NCBI GenBank assembly: GCA_963781035.1
Contig: CAWAEN010000006.1
Coordinates: 124,001 to 188,000 of the forward strand
Direction of reading: 5' to 3'
Source of the DNA: SZUA-35 sp963781035
GTDB lineage: Bacteria > Actinomycetota > Acidimicrobiia > Acidimicrobiales > SZUA-35
Length of the DNA: 64,000 nucleotides
The notes beneath the pieces were generated by a model. The model did not search any database. It worked only from the letters and a program-made list of their open reading frames with translations, and had not been told where the DNA came from. Positions 1-10,864 of this stretch are shown in pieces (position 1 is the stretch's first letter; each line of letters begins with the position of its first letter). Made by a program: the position numbers and the translations under genes.

Positions 1-375
1 GAACGTGTGCACCGTCACGACATCGCGGCGGACCAGCGCGGCGAACCCGAGGGCGCCGGCCAACTCGGCCGCCCTGCGGAGCTTGGGACCTGCCATCGAA
101 CCGGAAGTGTCGATGAGCAGTCGAAGGGAGAGGTCGTCCTCGGCTTCGAAAAGCGTGAGCATCAGGCGGTCGTGTTTCGCCAGCGTGTGGAGATCGAGGC
201 GACGAAGGTCATCGCCGGGGTGGTACTCCCTGAAGTCGGCGAAGTCGAGCGACGACCCGTGCCGGGGCGAACGGTGCTCGCCGGTGAGGGCGCCGGACAA
301 CCGCCGACGGGTCGCCAGCTGCAGCCGTTCGAGACGGGAGAGCAGGGCGGCCGGGAGCAGTGGTTCTGCCGTCAC
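1..375 (-). CDS. DUF58 domain protein, N-terminal part (cut by window edge)
   Basis: The minus-strand frame from GTG at 375 reads to the window edge without a stop (125 codons). It carries the DUF58 hallmarks: a central FADFREYHPGDD-like segment, then LRLLIDTSGSM, a VWA/MIDAS-like strand (D-T-S-G-S), around residues 95-105. DUF58 proteins are cytosolic VWA-like partners of MoxR ATPases, probably in folding or insertion of metal-dependent or envelope proteins. The start overlaps the stop of the upstream MoxR gene (GTGA, 372-375), which supports both this start and operon membership. The C-terminal part lies outside the window. Confidence 0.85.
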   Translation of the reverse strand, partial: MTAEPLLPAALLSRLERLQLATRRRLSGALTGEHRSPRHGSSLDFADFREYHPGDDLRRLDLHTLAKHDRLMLTLFEAEDDLSLRLLIDTSGSMAGPKLRRAAELAGALGFAALVRRDVVTVHTF

Positions 376-1363
376 GGCGCTCCCCGGATACCCGAGGTGG
401 GCGCGGGCACGGCGTCGAGCACGTCGGCGACGAGATCGTCCGGCTCGACCGCATCCGCGGTGGCCTCGTAGCCGAGCACGAGGCGATGGCGCAGCGCAGC
501 GGTGGCCATGGAGCGGACGTCGTCGATCGAGACAGATGGCCGGCCGTCGATCACGGCCTTCGCCTTCCCGGCGAGGATCATGGCCTGGACGCCGCGGGGC
601 GAGGAACCGAAGCGGACGTAGCGGGCGATGCGTTCCGGCCCGTTCTTCGGATGCGACCCGATCACGAGGTCGACGGCATGGCGAACGACGTGTTCCGGCA
701 CCGGCACTTCCCTGGTGAGTGCGATCATCGCCCGGAGTTCGGCGGCGTCACACACGGCGGACGCCACTGGCTGATCGGCACCGGTCGTACGAGCGACGAC
801 GGTCATGAGGTCGTCTGCCGACGGGAACGGCACCAGCGCCTTGAAGAGGAACCGGTCGAGCTGGGCTTCCGGCAGCGGGTACGTCCCTTCCATCTCGATC
901 GGGTTCTGGGTGGCCATCACGAGGAAGGGGCGGGGCAGCGAGGCGCGTCTCGCCGGCGACGGTGACCGCGCGTTCCTGCATCGCCTCGAGCATCGCCGCC
1001 TGCGTCTTGGGCGTGGCCCGGTTGACCTCGTCGGCGAGCACGAGGTTGGCGAAGATCGGACCCTCTTGGAACTCGGAACTCCCGGGCGCCGTCCTGACTC
1101 TGGTGAAGGACCTGGGTGCCGACGATGTCGGCCGGCATGAGGTCTGGGGTGAACTGGATACGGGACCACGGCATGTCCACCGCTCGGCCAGCGTCTTGAG
1201 CAGCTGGGTCTTGCCCGAGACCGGGGACACCTTCGAGGAGCACGTGGCCTTCCGCGAGGAGCGCGAGCAGCACGTCGTGGACCAGGTCGGTCTGGCCGAC
1301 GATCACTCGCCCGATCTCGGTCCGGATGGCCTCGGCGGTCGCTGCGCAGCTTTCAGGGGTCAT
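372..1363 (-). CDS. MoxR-family AAA+ ATPase (frameshifted in this sequence)
   Basis: Starting at ATG 1363 (MTPESCAATAEAI), the frame gives a MoxR N-terminus up to VPGLG, the first half of Walker A. The rest continues in other frames: KTQLLKTLAE, then DMPWSRIQFTPDLMPADIVG, GPIFANLVLADEVNRATPKT (Walker B region) and FLVMATQNPIEMEGTYPLPE (sensor 1). The ending is a normal MoxR lid domain. Four 1-nt indels explain this, near 1215 (+1), 1184 (-1), 1073 (+1) and 940 (+1). All motifs of a ~330-residue MoxR chaperone ATPase are present, so an intact gene with sequence errors is likelier than a pseudogene. It ends in a GTGA overlap with the DUF58 gene. MoxR plus DUF58 pairs normally act on envelope or cofactor-containing client proteins. 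Confidence 0.85.
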
Positions 1364-1403
1364 GTCGTGAGCTTTCTGGGAGCGTTGAGATGTTGCAGCG
1401 CCG

Positions 1404-2950
1404 TCAGCCGGCGAGCAGATCGAAGTAGTTGCCGATGAGTTCCTGTTGGTCCGGCGAGAACCGGCCGGAACCCGAGGCCGTCGTGGCGCGGTTGGCGTAG
1501 TCGCCGATGATGTCGGACACGGGAACCCGGGTGGTTCCGGCACCGGTGGCGCCGTCGCCTTCGCCGATGACCTCCGAGCCCTGACCGTTGGGGGAGCCGC
1601 CGAGGTTGACGTCCTCGCCGTCGATCAGGCTGGCCGGGTCGACGATCGTTGCGCCGTCGTTGGTGTCGTTCCGGGGTTGATCGCCACCGCCGGATGTTCC
1701 CTGGCCGCCCTGACCCTGGCCCGAACCTCCTGCCGCGCCGCCGACTTGGCCCTGGGCGCCGCTTCCGGCTTGGCCGCTGCCCTGACCGGCACCTTCCCCT
1801 TGACCCTGGCCCTGGCCTGCGCCTTCCCCGGCGCCTTCACCTTGGCCCTGGCCTGCGCCTTGACCCTCGCCGGTACCTTCGCCAGAGCCGAGACCCTGGC
1901 CCGCAGCCCGCAGCCCTTCAGCTGCTCGACCGTTGGCCACCTGGCCGGCGACCGCATCGGCTGAAGCTGCCTGAGCAAGTGCCGCCTCGCCGAGCGCAGC
2001 GCGGGCCGACGCGATGTCGCCGTTGGCGAGGGCCGCCGCTGCCTCTTCGAGAGCGGCCGCCGTGGCAGGATCACCGGCGGCCTGGGTGGCGGCGAGGTCG
2101 GCAAGGCGCTCGGCGAGCGCAGCTTGTTCTTCCGCAGTAGAGCGAGTCGAGCGATTCGGCCAGGGCTGCCAACTGTTCGGCGGCAGAGGAAGACGGGGAG
2201 CCGGCCAGTGGACGGTCGGCAAGACTTCGTTCGAGGCCTTCGGCTGCCGCCCGTTGCGAACGCGAAGTCGTTCGGCTGGCGAGCATCGAGCTCCTCGGCT
2301 TTGGCCTCGAGGATCTCCTGCGCTTCGAGGAGGTCGTCGGTCGAGCGCAGTTCCTCTGCGAGCGCGTCGAGTTCGGCTGCGAGTTCGGCGGTTGCGGGAT
2401 CGTCGGCCAAGGCGTCTGCCTGCTCCTCGATGTCGTCGGCGAGTGCATCGATCTGCTCCGCGGCGGCGGCTCGGGCGGCTCGTTCGTCGTCCTGGGGGTT
2501 GGCGAGAATCCCGCCGACGAGCGCCAGAACGGCCAGCCCGATCGCCAGGCCCCAGCGTCGTTCGTGACTCGGGAACGGAGCGGCCACCGCCGGATCTGCG
2601 TTCTCGGCGAGGAGTTCGGCTCGAGTGCGGATGCGATCACCGAACGGACCATCGAGGGAACGGAAGTGCAGAGCGGTCTCGAAGCTGTCGCCGGTCTTCA
2701 GGCCACGGTCGGCGGCTCGAGCGACGAGGTGTCCGGGAAGTGGTTGGAAGATCCCCCAACCCATCACAAGGACGAATGCCACCAGCGCCACGGCGATGGC
2801 AGCCGGCTCTGGCCAGACCCAGGGGACCAGCCAGCCGATGGCCACCAAGCCCAACACGATGGCCGCGATCACCGGAGCGATCCACGCCGCCGTGGCCCAT
2901 GCCCACACCAGGCGTAGGCGTCTGGCCATCGAACCGAGAAACCGGTTCAC
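1404..2950 (-). CDS. Membrane protein with Ala/Glu coiled coil and Gly/Gln-rich linker (frameshifted)
   Basis: The GTG start at 2950 overlaps the stop of the upstream permease gene (GTGA, 2947-2950). Residues about 15-60 hold two hydrophobic segments (VIAAIVLGLVAIGWLVPWVW and a following AVALVAFVLVMGWGIF); a third (GLAIGLAVLALVGGIL) lies near residue 130. A long Ala/Glu/Asp coiled coil follows, then a low-complexity G-Q-G-E-G tract (about 1720-1930) and a C-terminus ending NYFDLLAG. Two 1-nt insertions, near 2265 and 2140, must be removed to join the frames; the total length then fits (net +2). I do not recognise a named family. Position between ABC genes and MoxR/DUF58 suggests an envelope component of the same system, possibly a MoxR client. 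Confidence 0.6.
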
Positions 2951-3915
2951 TGGCTCATTCTCCGGTGTGGCGCCCGCAGGCGGCGAACGGCAACGACGGA
3001 CAGCAGCGCCGACGGCACGAAGATGGAGAGGAGGCTGCGAATCCAGAGCGGAATGCCCCCTCCGAGACCATCGAGGTCGACGACCTCACCCGTGCGACCG
3101 TCGATGGCGACGTTGCCGTTGAAGAAGACGTCGTCGCCCGCCTGGTTGCGGATGAACTCCTGCTTGATCGGCGTGAACGGGCCGTCGCCGGGGCTCCCGA
3201 TGTTGCCGGCCGCATCGGCGATGGCGATGAACGGATTGGGATAGAGCGCCACCAGCGGCGGATTGATGTCGTCGTCACCACGGGAGCTGTCGATGACGGT
3301 GAGGACGGCGAGTGCGATGAGGGTGCCGAGTACGAGGGTGAGAACGACTCCGTAGGCGGCGAGCGTGGCGGTCTGGGTTCGCTTGAAGATGGCGGAACAG
3401 CTCACGCCGATCATGGCGAGCATCACGCCCAGGGAGAGAAGGGTGATGACGGACAGGACCACGTTGGTGAGGGAGATGCCGCCGACGAGGTAGGGCACGG
3501 CGAGGACCGGCAACGCGGCGATCACCAGCAGGAGTACGAAGGCGCTCGACGATGCCACCTTGCCGAAGAAGATGCCGCTCGGACCGATCAGAGTCACCTG
3601 GAGGGGGATGAGGGTCTGGCGGTCCCGTTCGCCCGAAACGGCGCCGGCGCTGACGCCGGGAACGATGAACAGCAGGACGACGAGCTCTGCCGCGAGGACC
3701 CACTCGAACATCGTGCGACCGACTCGAACGGTGAGGGCCGAGACCGGGTCGAAGTTGAACTGCGAGGAGGATTCGGAGCCCTTGTAGACCACGTACATCA
3801 CACCGACCAGCAGCAACAGGAAAAGCGTCATCATGTACATCGACCGGCGCGATCGGCTCCGTTGCCGGAGCTCGCGGTCGAAGACGGGGTTCAGGTGACG
3901 GATGTTGAGGTTCAC
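2947..3915 (-). CDS. ABC transporter permease (ABC-2 type)
   Basis: The GTG start at 3915 (VNLNIRHLNPVFDRELRQR) overlaps the upstream ATPase stop (GTGA, 3912-3915). The N-terminal NPVFDRELRQRSRSRRS stretch is typical of ABC-2 permeases of the gliding or Nat type. A first membrane helix (MMTLFLLLLVGVMYVVY) follows, then a large loop, then five further hydrophobic helices between about residues 65 and 215, a hydrophilic extracytoplasmic domain and a final helix near the C-terminus. The frame is intact at 322 residues. It should form the membrane half of an ABC transporter with the ATPase encoded just upstream. The substrate cannot be read from sequence. Confidence 0.85.
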   Translation of the reverse strand: MNLNIRHLNPVFDRELRQRSRSRRSMYMMTLFLLLLVGVMYVVYKGSESSSQFNFDPVSALTVRVGRTMFEWVLAAELVVLLFIVPGVSAGAVSGERDRQTLIPLQVTLIGPSGIFFGKVASSSAFVLLLVIAALPVLAVPYLVGGISLTNVVLSVITLLSLGVMLAMIGVSCSAIFKRTQTATLAAYGVVLTLVLGTLIALAVLTVIDSSRGDDDINPPLVALYPNPFIAIADAAGNIGSPGDGPFTPIKQEFIRNQAGDDVFFNGNVAIDGRTGEVVDLDGLGGGIPLWIRSLLSIFVPSALLSVVAVRRLRAPHRRMSQ

Positions 3916-4841
3916 TGGACGATCCCCTTGGTGATGCGGAGGAAGAGGTCCTCGAGATCGTGGCGAGCCGTGGTGAACTCGAGGATGTCCATCCCGTCCT
4001 CCAGCAGGCGTCGAAGCAACGCCGACTGTTCTGCGTCGTCCGCCACCGGGAACTCGGCCAACGTGCCGTCGGCGAATCGGACCTTGACGTGCCGCCCGGC
4101 TCCCAGGCGTTCGAGAATCGATTCCGGCGAACCGGATGCGAGCAGCGCTCCGGCCTCGATCACCGCGACGTCCGAGCACATCTGTTGGAGCTCGGCGAGG
4201 ATGTGTGAGCTGATGAGGATCGTCTTGCCCATCGCTTGGAGCTGGAGCAGCAGGTCGCGGAACTCGATGCGGGCTCGCGGATCCAGACCGGACGCCGGTT
4301 CGTCCAGGATCAACAACTCGGGATCGTGGACCATCGAACGGGCCAACGACAACCGCTGCTTCATGCCCCGGCTCAAGTCGTCGACCATGGCGTTGCGTTT
4401 CACATCGAGGTCGACCAACTCGAGGAGCCCCCCGATGAGATCGCCCCATTCGTTGCGGGGTACCCGGTACGCCGCGGCGTGGAACTCGAGGTACTCGTCG
4501 ACCCTGAGTCGTTCATAGACGCCCATCACATCGGGCATGTACCCCATCGTCTTCCGGACGTCCTTTGGATCCTTGATCGGATCGAAGCCGCACACGGTCG
4601 CTGATCCCGAACTGGGGATCAGCAGCGTGGCGAGGATGCCGAAGGTCGTCGACTTGCCCGCCCCGTTGGGGCCGATCATGCCGAAGATCGAGCCTCGCGG
4701 AATGTCGAGATCGAGCTGGCGAAGGGCGTGGAGCTCGCCGTACTGCTTCGACAGCCCACGGGTCGTCACGATGGAGTCCGAGGGCGCCGGTGGTGGGGGA
4801 GGAGGCGCCGTCGGTTCGTCGATCACGGTCGTCTCAGGCAT
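3912..4841 (-). CDS. ABC transporter ATP-binding protein
   Basis: This intact 309-residue cytoplasmic ABC ATPase begins at ATG 4841 (MPETTVIDEPTAP), with a Pro-rich N-terminal tail. Walker A is GPNGAGKST, the signature region is DLSRGMKQRLSLAR, and Walker B with the D-loop is LLILDEPASGLDP; the H-loop is ISSHIL. The LSRGMKQR signature is typical of drug- or Nat-type ABC-2 exporters. The start overlaps the stop of the upstream exported-protein gene by eight bases (4834-4841), and its own stop overlaps the permease start, so all three are probably co-translated. It powers the ABC-2 permease encoded next. Confidence 0.92.
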   Translation of the reverse strand: MPETTVIDEPTAPPPPPPAPSDSIVTTRGLSKQYGELHALRQLDLDIPRGSIFGMIGPNGAGKSTTFGILATLLIPSSGSATVCGFDPIKDPKDVRKTMGYMPDVMGVYERLRVDEYLEFHAAAYRVPRNEWGDLIGGLLELVDLDVKRNAMVDDLSRGMKQRLSLARSMVHDPELLILDEPASGLDPRARIEFRDLLLQLQAMGKTILISSHILAELQQMCSDVAVIEAGALLASGSPESILERLGAGRHVKVRFADGTLAEFPVADDAEQSALLRRLLEDGMDILEFTTARHDLEDLFLRITKGIVQ

Positions 4842-6978
4842 TGACGCCTCCAGCGAGTTCGAGCACGTCGTCGGTAGGGATCTGCCGCCGCATCGTCGGG
4901 AACACGTTGTTCCGACCCCACCACTCGTCGCCGAGCTGGAACCTGATGTAGAGGGCGCCGTCGGAGAGGGCGCCGTCGGGAATGGCGAAGACGCCCTCGT
5001 CCTCGACGTCGACCATGCCGGCGGGAAGCCAGTCGTCGCCGTCCCAGACATCCATGGCGGCAACGAATCGGCTGAACGCCAGGACGAGATCCTGACCCGC
5101 CGGATCGCTGGCCGGCGTGATCTGCAACGTGACCCCGAACTCCTCGAATTGAGCTCGCGATTGGTCGGTCACCCGTGTGTTCTCCCAGCCCCGCATCACG
5201 CGAACCCGGTTGGTGGCCGGTCCGATGAGGCCGTCGGAGGCGACGACCGGTGTGGCGGTCAGGTAGCCGGTCCGGCCGTCGGTGATGACTCCGCCGTTCG
5301 TTGTTGACAGGGGCCCGTCGGCGCCCCTCGTCCATCCGAGGACGAGCACGTTGTCGGGAACGGCGATCTGTGGGTTGTTGACCAACCAGGTCGACAGCAC
5401 GGAAGGGTTGACTGCCGACGTGGTGGTGTTCATGTCGATCTGCCACATCCGTGACATCAGGGGGTCCTCGGCGGTGACGAAGCGTCCAGGTTGTCCGAGC
5501 TTGACGTCGACGGTCTGTCCGGCGGCCATCGAGCCGACACGCTGGATCGCCTGACCGCTGCTGATGGTGACGTCGGTGAGGTCATGGGAGGTGGTATTGG
5601 TGATCGTTCCGATCAGTTCGTCGTCGACGAGGTCGACCGACACGAGCCATGCCGGGTCTTCGGCGCTCGGCCGTCTCGTCTCCGCCTGCACGACAGCGAC
5701 GCCGCCAGGGGCGAGGTCGACGACGAGCTCGCCATTGCGTTCGAATGGTGTGACGAGTCCTTGGCCCTGACCGAACTCCATGTTCATCATGAGCTCGTCG
5801 AAGCTGGCAGGTGTCGGTCGCCAGGTGTCGGGCAGGTCCACTCCGACGACGCCGCCTCCTGGCGCCGCAACCAACACCTGGGTGGCGACCATCCGACCGA
5901 CAGGCAAGTCGACCACCAGCGTCGCGTGCGGGCACTGTGGACGTTGTCCCTGAGTTGTCGGCCGAAGGCCCACACGCCGCCGGTGGCGAGGATGGCCAGC
6001 ACCGGCACGATCAGCCACAGCGCAGGCTCGCGATGAATTGGATCGGCGGATGAGGGTGCAGGCGAGCGGTCCGGCAACGGCGATGTAGGCCAGGAGGAAC
6101 AGGACGATGGCGCCGATCTCGGGCACTCGCACGCCGGCGTCGGCCGCGAGGAACGGGGTCGACGGCATCGTGCCGAAACCGCCGAAGGGGCTGTTCATCG
6201 CGCTCGTGCCGGCGGTAGGGCTGATCACGTCGTCGAAGCCCGAATTCGAGATGCGATTGTTGGAGAACTCGACCACGCCGTTACCGAGTTGGAAGCGGTC
6301 GACGGCTCCGACTCCGAGCAGCGGTGTCCCGGGGTCGAAGGGGAGCGGAGTGCCGGCGGCAGCGTCGACGATCAGTCGGCCGCCATCGATCACCCAGTCC
6401 TCGACTCGGTGATGTTGCTTCCCAGCGATTCGAGGTCATCGGGTGCTGCGACGAGGTAGGTGAACGAACCGAGCGCCGCCGGACCGATGTCGAGCAGGGT
6501 GGGATCGAAGGCGAAGAGACGAGCCTGGCCGGTCTCGACGCTGAGGGTTGCCGTCGCTTGGGAGGCCCGTGCGGCGAGCGACGGCATGACCCCGACGATC
6601 TCGTCTGCGTTGGCCGGGTTGACGGGCGCGAGGCGCGAGCTGATCGTCTCGTCACCGGTTTCCACGATCACGCGGCCATTGACAGCCCACGGTGTGGTCG
6701 GCGTGGGAACGACGAAGCGCTTCGTCGATCCGCCTGCGATCTCGAAGGGTTGGGTGGCCATGATCGATCCCTCGAACTCGATCGCGATCGGTGCCGGACT
6801 GGGCGCCGTCGGCCTGGATCACGACGACCACCGGTGTGATGCTTCCTGGCTGGTACCAGCCGTCGGCCGGGGTCGAGGTCTCCACCGAACTCTGCGCGGC
6901 GGCAGGTGTTGCCGGCACGAGCACGGCGAGACACCACATCGCCAGAGTTCCTGCGGCGAGGCGATGGAATTGTCTCAT
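4834..6978 (-). CDS. Large exported, membrane-anchored protein of unknown function (frameshifted)
   Basis: From ATG 6978 a clear Sec signal peptide is seen (MRQFHRLAAGTLAMWCLAVL followed by an Ala-rich cleavage region ending AAAQSS). A beta-rich extracellular region follows, then two membrane helices (IGAIVLFLLAYIAVAGPL and LWLIVPVLAILATGGVWAF) and a ~370-residue C-terminal beta-rich domain. At least four frame changes, near 6803, 6398, 6020 and 5925, must be bridged; protein character continues smoothly across each, and the net length is a multiple of three. No named family is recognised. As first gene of an ABC/MoxR/DUF58 operon it may be the surface component of the system. It probably starts the operon, since 6979-7198 is a divergent promoter region. 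Confidence 0.6.
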
Positions 6979-7182
6979 GAAGGCAGTCGCCTCTCGTCTC
7001 CAACACGAACCGAGGGTCGGAGTGGTCTCGTCGAGCCGCACAGATCCCAGTGACAACAGGTATAGACGCTCGAATCGGGCGGTTGGTTCCGGTTGTTCGC
7101 TGATTGTTCGGGTTTGCCCGAAGATGGCCGGATCCGGACACCGGCCGAGCTTGGCGCACACGGCGGGCGAGCGTCGTGGAGC

Positions 7183-7188
7183 TAGCAT
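7183..7188 (+). promoter_or_regulatory. Putative -10 box (TAGCAT) of ffh
   Basis: TAGCAT lies 10 nt before the ffh ATG in the divergent intergenic region 6979-7198. It fits the TANNNT box seen at several other starts in the window and implies a very short or absent 5' leader. No convincing -35 box is visible. Confidence 0.4.
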
Positions 7189-7198
7189 CAGAGGCCTT

Positions 7199-8689
<1,491 letters not shown>

Positions 8690-8889
8690 CCTCCACGGTC
8701 CCGAGGCTTTCCCGAGAAACAGGCACCGTTCGGGCGTTCGGTGGACCAGAACGGCACGGACGTTGTTCTTGGATGCCAGCCGATACCATCAGTGGGCGCC
8801 GAACTGGCGGGCTCCTGCCCGTTCGGCCATTGATCGCGCTGACCCTCACTTCCGAGCCAGCAACCCCAGACAGCAGATAGAGAGACCCC

Positions 8890-9228
8890 GTGGCAGTACG
8901 ACTCCGCCTCATGCGAGTAGGCAAGAAGAAGCAGCCGAGCTACCGAGTGGTGGCCGCCGACGCCCGTTCTCCTCGCGATGGCCGGTTCATCGAGATCTTG
9001 GGCACCTACGATCCCCGCAGCGAGCCCTCGGTGATCAGCATCGACAATGCGAAGGCCGTGCACTGGCTCCGCCACGGAGCGCAGCCGTCCGAGCGGGTGA
9101 AGAAGTTGCTCGAGGTCTCCGGCGCATGGACTGCGTTCGAGGACGGCACGACCGTCGAGCAGCTCGAAGCTGCTGCGGCCAAGGTCAAGGCCGAAGCAGA
9201 GGCCGTTTCGGCCGGAGCCGAGGCGTGA
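8890..9228 (+). CDS. rpsP: 30S ribosomal protein S16
   Basis: The GTG start at 8890 gives VAVRLRLMRVGKKKQPSYRV, the canonical S16 N-terminus, followed by DGRFIEILGTYDP and the conserved VKKLLEVSG region. The last ~25 residues are an Ala/Glu/Lys tail, common in actinobacterial S16 (112 residues in all). The preceding 200 bases after ffh show no gene. The stop overlaps the GTG of the KH-domain gene (GTGA, 9225-9228), the standard rpsP-KH-rimM-trmD-rplS arrangement. Confidence 0.97.
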   Translation: MAVRLRLMRVGKKKQPSYRVVAADARSPRDGRFIEILGTYDPRSEPSVISIDNAKAVHWLRHGAQPSERVKKLLEVSGAWTAFEDGTTVEQLEAAAAKVKAEAEAVSAGAEA

Positions 9229-9482
9229 GCGACACACTCGCTCCGACCGCTGAAGCTGTCCTGCTCCACCTCTGCCAGTCCGTCGTCAGCGCAGCAGACG
9301 AAGTCTCGATCGAGGCCTCCTCTGTCGGCGACGACCGTGTGCGCTTCGACGTCTCGGTCAACAAGGACGACATGGGCCGTGTGATCGGCCGTCGCGGTCG
9401 GGTCGCTTCGGCCATCCGCACCGTCGTGTCCGCAGCCGGCGCCAAGGACGGTGTCTCGACCGAGGTCGAGTTCGTCGACTGA
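9225..9482 (+). CDS. khpA: KH-domain RNA-binding protein (KhpA-like)
   Basis: This 85-residue protein starts at GTG 9225, overlapping the rpsP stop. It holds one KH fold with the GxxG loop in GRVIGRRGRVASAIRTVV, the family's RNA-binding signature. It belongs to the small KhpA/YlqC family always found between rpsP and rimM in Gram-positive bacteria; members bind RNA, often with KhpB, and influence cell division or ribosome biogenesis. The N-terminal third (TLAPTAEAVLLHLCQSVV) is a helix usual for the family. rimM starts 11 bases downstream. Confidence 0.9.
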   Translation: MSDTLAPTAEAVLLHLCQSVVSAADEVSIEASSVGDDRVRFDVSVNKDDMGRVIGRRGRVASAIRTVVSAAGAKDGVSTEVEFVD

Positions 9483-9493
9483 CCTGGCCGGCC

Positions 9494-10000
9494 ATGCTCG
9501 AGCTCGGTCACGTCAGCAAAGCACACGGGTTGGGCGGCGATGTCGTCGTCTCCCTCCTCACCGATCGAACCGTCGAGCGTCTGTCGCCCGGGACGATCCT
9601 GCATCTCGGCCGTTCTGCGCAAGAGGCAGCACCGTTCACCGTCGCCTCGGCCAAGCCGTATCAGGCCAAATGGCTGGTTCGATTCGCGGAGGTCACGGGC
9701 CGCGATGAGGCAGATCGCTTGCGGGGATCGAAACTGTTCGCCAGCCCGCTGTCGTCAGAAGACCTCCTCGACGACGATGTCCTCTTCGTTCACGAGCTCA
9801 TCGGGAAACGGGTCGTCGATCAGCACGGAACCGATCACGGCGAGGTGCTGTCGGTCGTCGACAATCCGGCATCGGATCTGCTCGAGCTCTCCGGCGATCG
9901 GCTCGTCCCGCTCACGTTCTACGTGTCGAACGACGACCACGTGATTCACGTCGACGTGCCGATCGGGCTGCTCGACGGCGACGCCGAAACGGCGGGGTAG
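9494..10000 (+). CDS. rimM: 16S rRNA processing protein RimM
   Basis: RimM assists 30S head maturation by binding S19. The ATG at 9494 gives LELGHVSKAHGLGGDVVVSL, the conserved G-x-[IV]-x-x-x-H-G-L-x-G-E-like N-terminus. The PRC-barrel half contains DDDVLFVHELIGKRVVD, GEVLSVVDNPASDLLEL and a V-P-L-T-F element. At 168 residues the length is normal. It sits between the KH gene and trmD (five-base gap), as in most bacteria. Confidence 0.95.
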   Translation: MLELGHVSKAHGLGGDVVVSLLTDRTVERLSPGTILHLGRSAQEAAPFTVASAKPYQAKWLVRFAEVTGRDEADRLRGSKLFASPLSSEDLLDDDVLFVHELIGKRVVDQHGTDHGEVLSVVDNPASDLLELSGDRLVPLTFYVSNDDHVIHVDVPIGLLDGDAETAG

Positions 10001-10005
10001 GGCCG

Positions 10006-10758
10006 GTGCGTGTCGACGTCTTCACGATCTTCCCTGAGCTGATTCACGGCTACGCCGCCGAGAGCATTCTCGGTCGGGCCGCAGGCGCAGGCCTGCTCGA
10101 GGTGCGAACCCACGACGTGCGCGACGCAACCACCGACGTGCACCGAACGGTCGACGACGCTCCGTTCGGGGGTGGGGCCGGCATGGTGATGAAGCCGGAG
10201 CCGATCTTCGCGTCGGTCCGAGCCGCCGACTCGCCTCGGCCGCTGTTCTACGTGTCGCCGTCCGGTCGTCGCCTCGATCAGGCCTTCGCCGCCGAGCTGG
10301 CCGAGCTCGATGGCTTCTCGCTGCTGTGCGGACGCTACGAAGGCGTCGACCAGCGGGTGCGCGACGAGCTCGTCGACGGGGAGATCTCGATCGGCGACTA
10401 CGTGCTCGCCGGTGGCGAGTTGGCCGCCCTGGTCATCATCGAGGCCGTCGTGCGTCTCGTCCCCGGCGTTCTGGGGAACGCAGCGTCACCCGAGGACGAG
10501 TCGTTCAGCCACGGGTTGTTGGAGTATCCGCACTACACGCGGCCAGCCGATTTCGAGGGCATGGAGGTGCCGGCCGTGTTGCGCTCCGGTGATCATGGTG
10601 CGGTCGAACAGTGGCGCCATGCCCAGGCGCTGGCTCGCACGTTGTTGGTGCGTCCCGATCTCATCGATGCCCGTGGCGGCCTGACCGAAGAGGAGCAGGC
10701 GTTGCTGCGACGTTTCGATCTCGACGGAGCGAGTGGAAGCCCGGACGACCAGCCGTAG
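10006..10758 (+). CDS. trmD: tRNA (guanine-37-N1)-methyltransferase TrmD
   Basis: TrmD methylates G37 of tRNAs with S-adenosylmethionine, preventing +1 frameshifting. From GTG 10006 (VRVDVFTIFPELIHGYAAES) it shows the trefoil-knot motifs LLCGRYEGVDQRV and ISIGDYVLAGGELAALVIIE, the substrate loop PFGGGAGMVMKPEP and LLEYPHYTRPADFEG. The frame is intact at 250 residues. The stop codon overlaps a TAGCAT box that may drive rplS separately. Confidence 0.97.
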   Translation: MRVDVFTIFPELIHGYAAESILGRAAGAGLLEVRTHDVRDATTDVHRTVDDAPFGGGAGMVMKPEPIFASVRAADSPRPLFYVSPSGRRLDQAFAAELAELDGFSLLCGRYEGVDQRVRDELVDGEISIGDYVLAGGELAALVIIEAVVRLVPGVLGNAASPEDESFSHGLLEYPHYTRPADFEGMEVPAVLRSGDHGAVEQWRHAQALARTLLVRPDLIDARGGLTEEEQALLRRFDLDGASGSPDDQP

Positions 10759-10864
10759 CATTGCTGGCTGGCTGCGCCGACGGTGTGGCACCAACCGACA
10801 GACCCTCTCGCACGCTCCGCTCAGGAGGTGGCGATGGTCGCCCGTTTCTCAGAGGAACGCCACC
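10756..10864 (+). promoter_or_regulatory. rplS leader with candidate promoter and short upstream ORF
   Basis: TAGCAT (10756-10761) overlaps the trmD stop and could be a -10 box giving a ~100-nt leader. In the leader, a consensus AGGAGG (10824-10829) sits five bases before an ATG at 10834. That ATG opens a 24-codon frame running to 10908 and overlapping the rplS start in another frame. The rplS ATG itself has only AGAGGA upstream. Translational coupling or autoregulation by L19 is possible but inferred. Confidence 0.35.

Noticed and set aside
2014..4518. Long plus-strand open frame opposite the ABC genes
   Set aside because: It is a high-GC shadow with Arg/Ser/Pro-rich text; the minus strand encodes clear ABC proteins.
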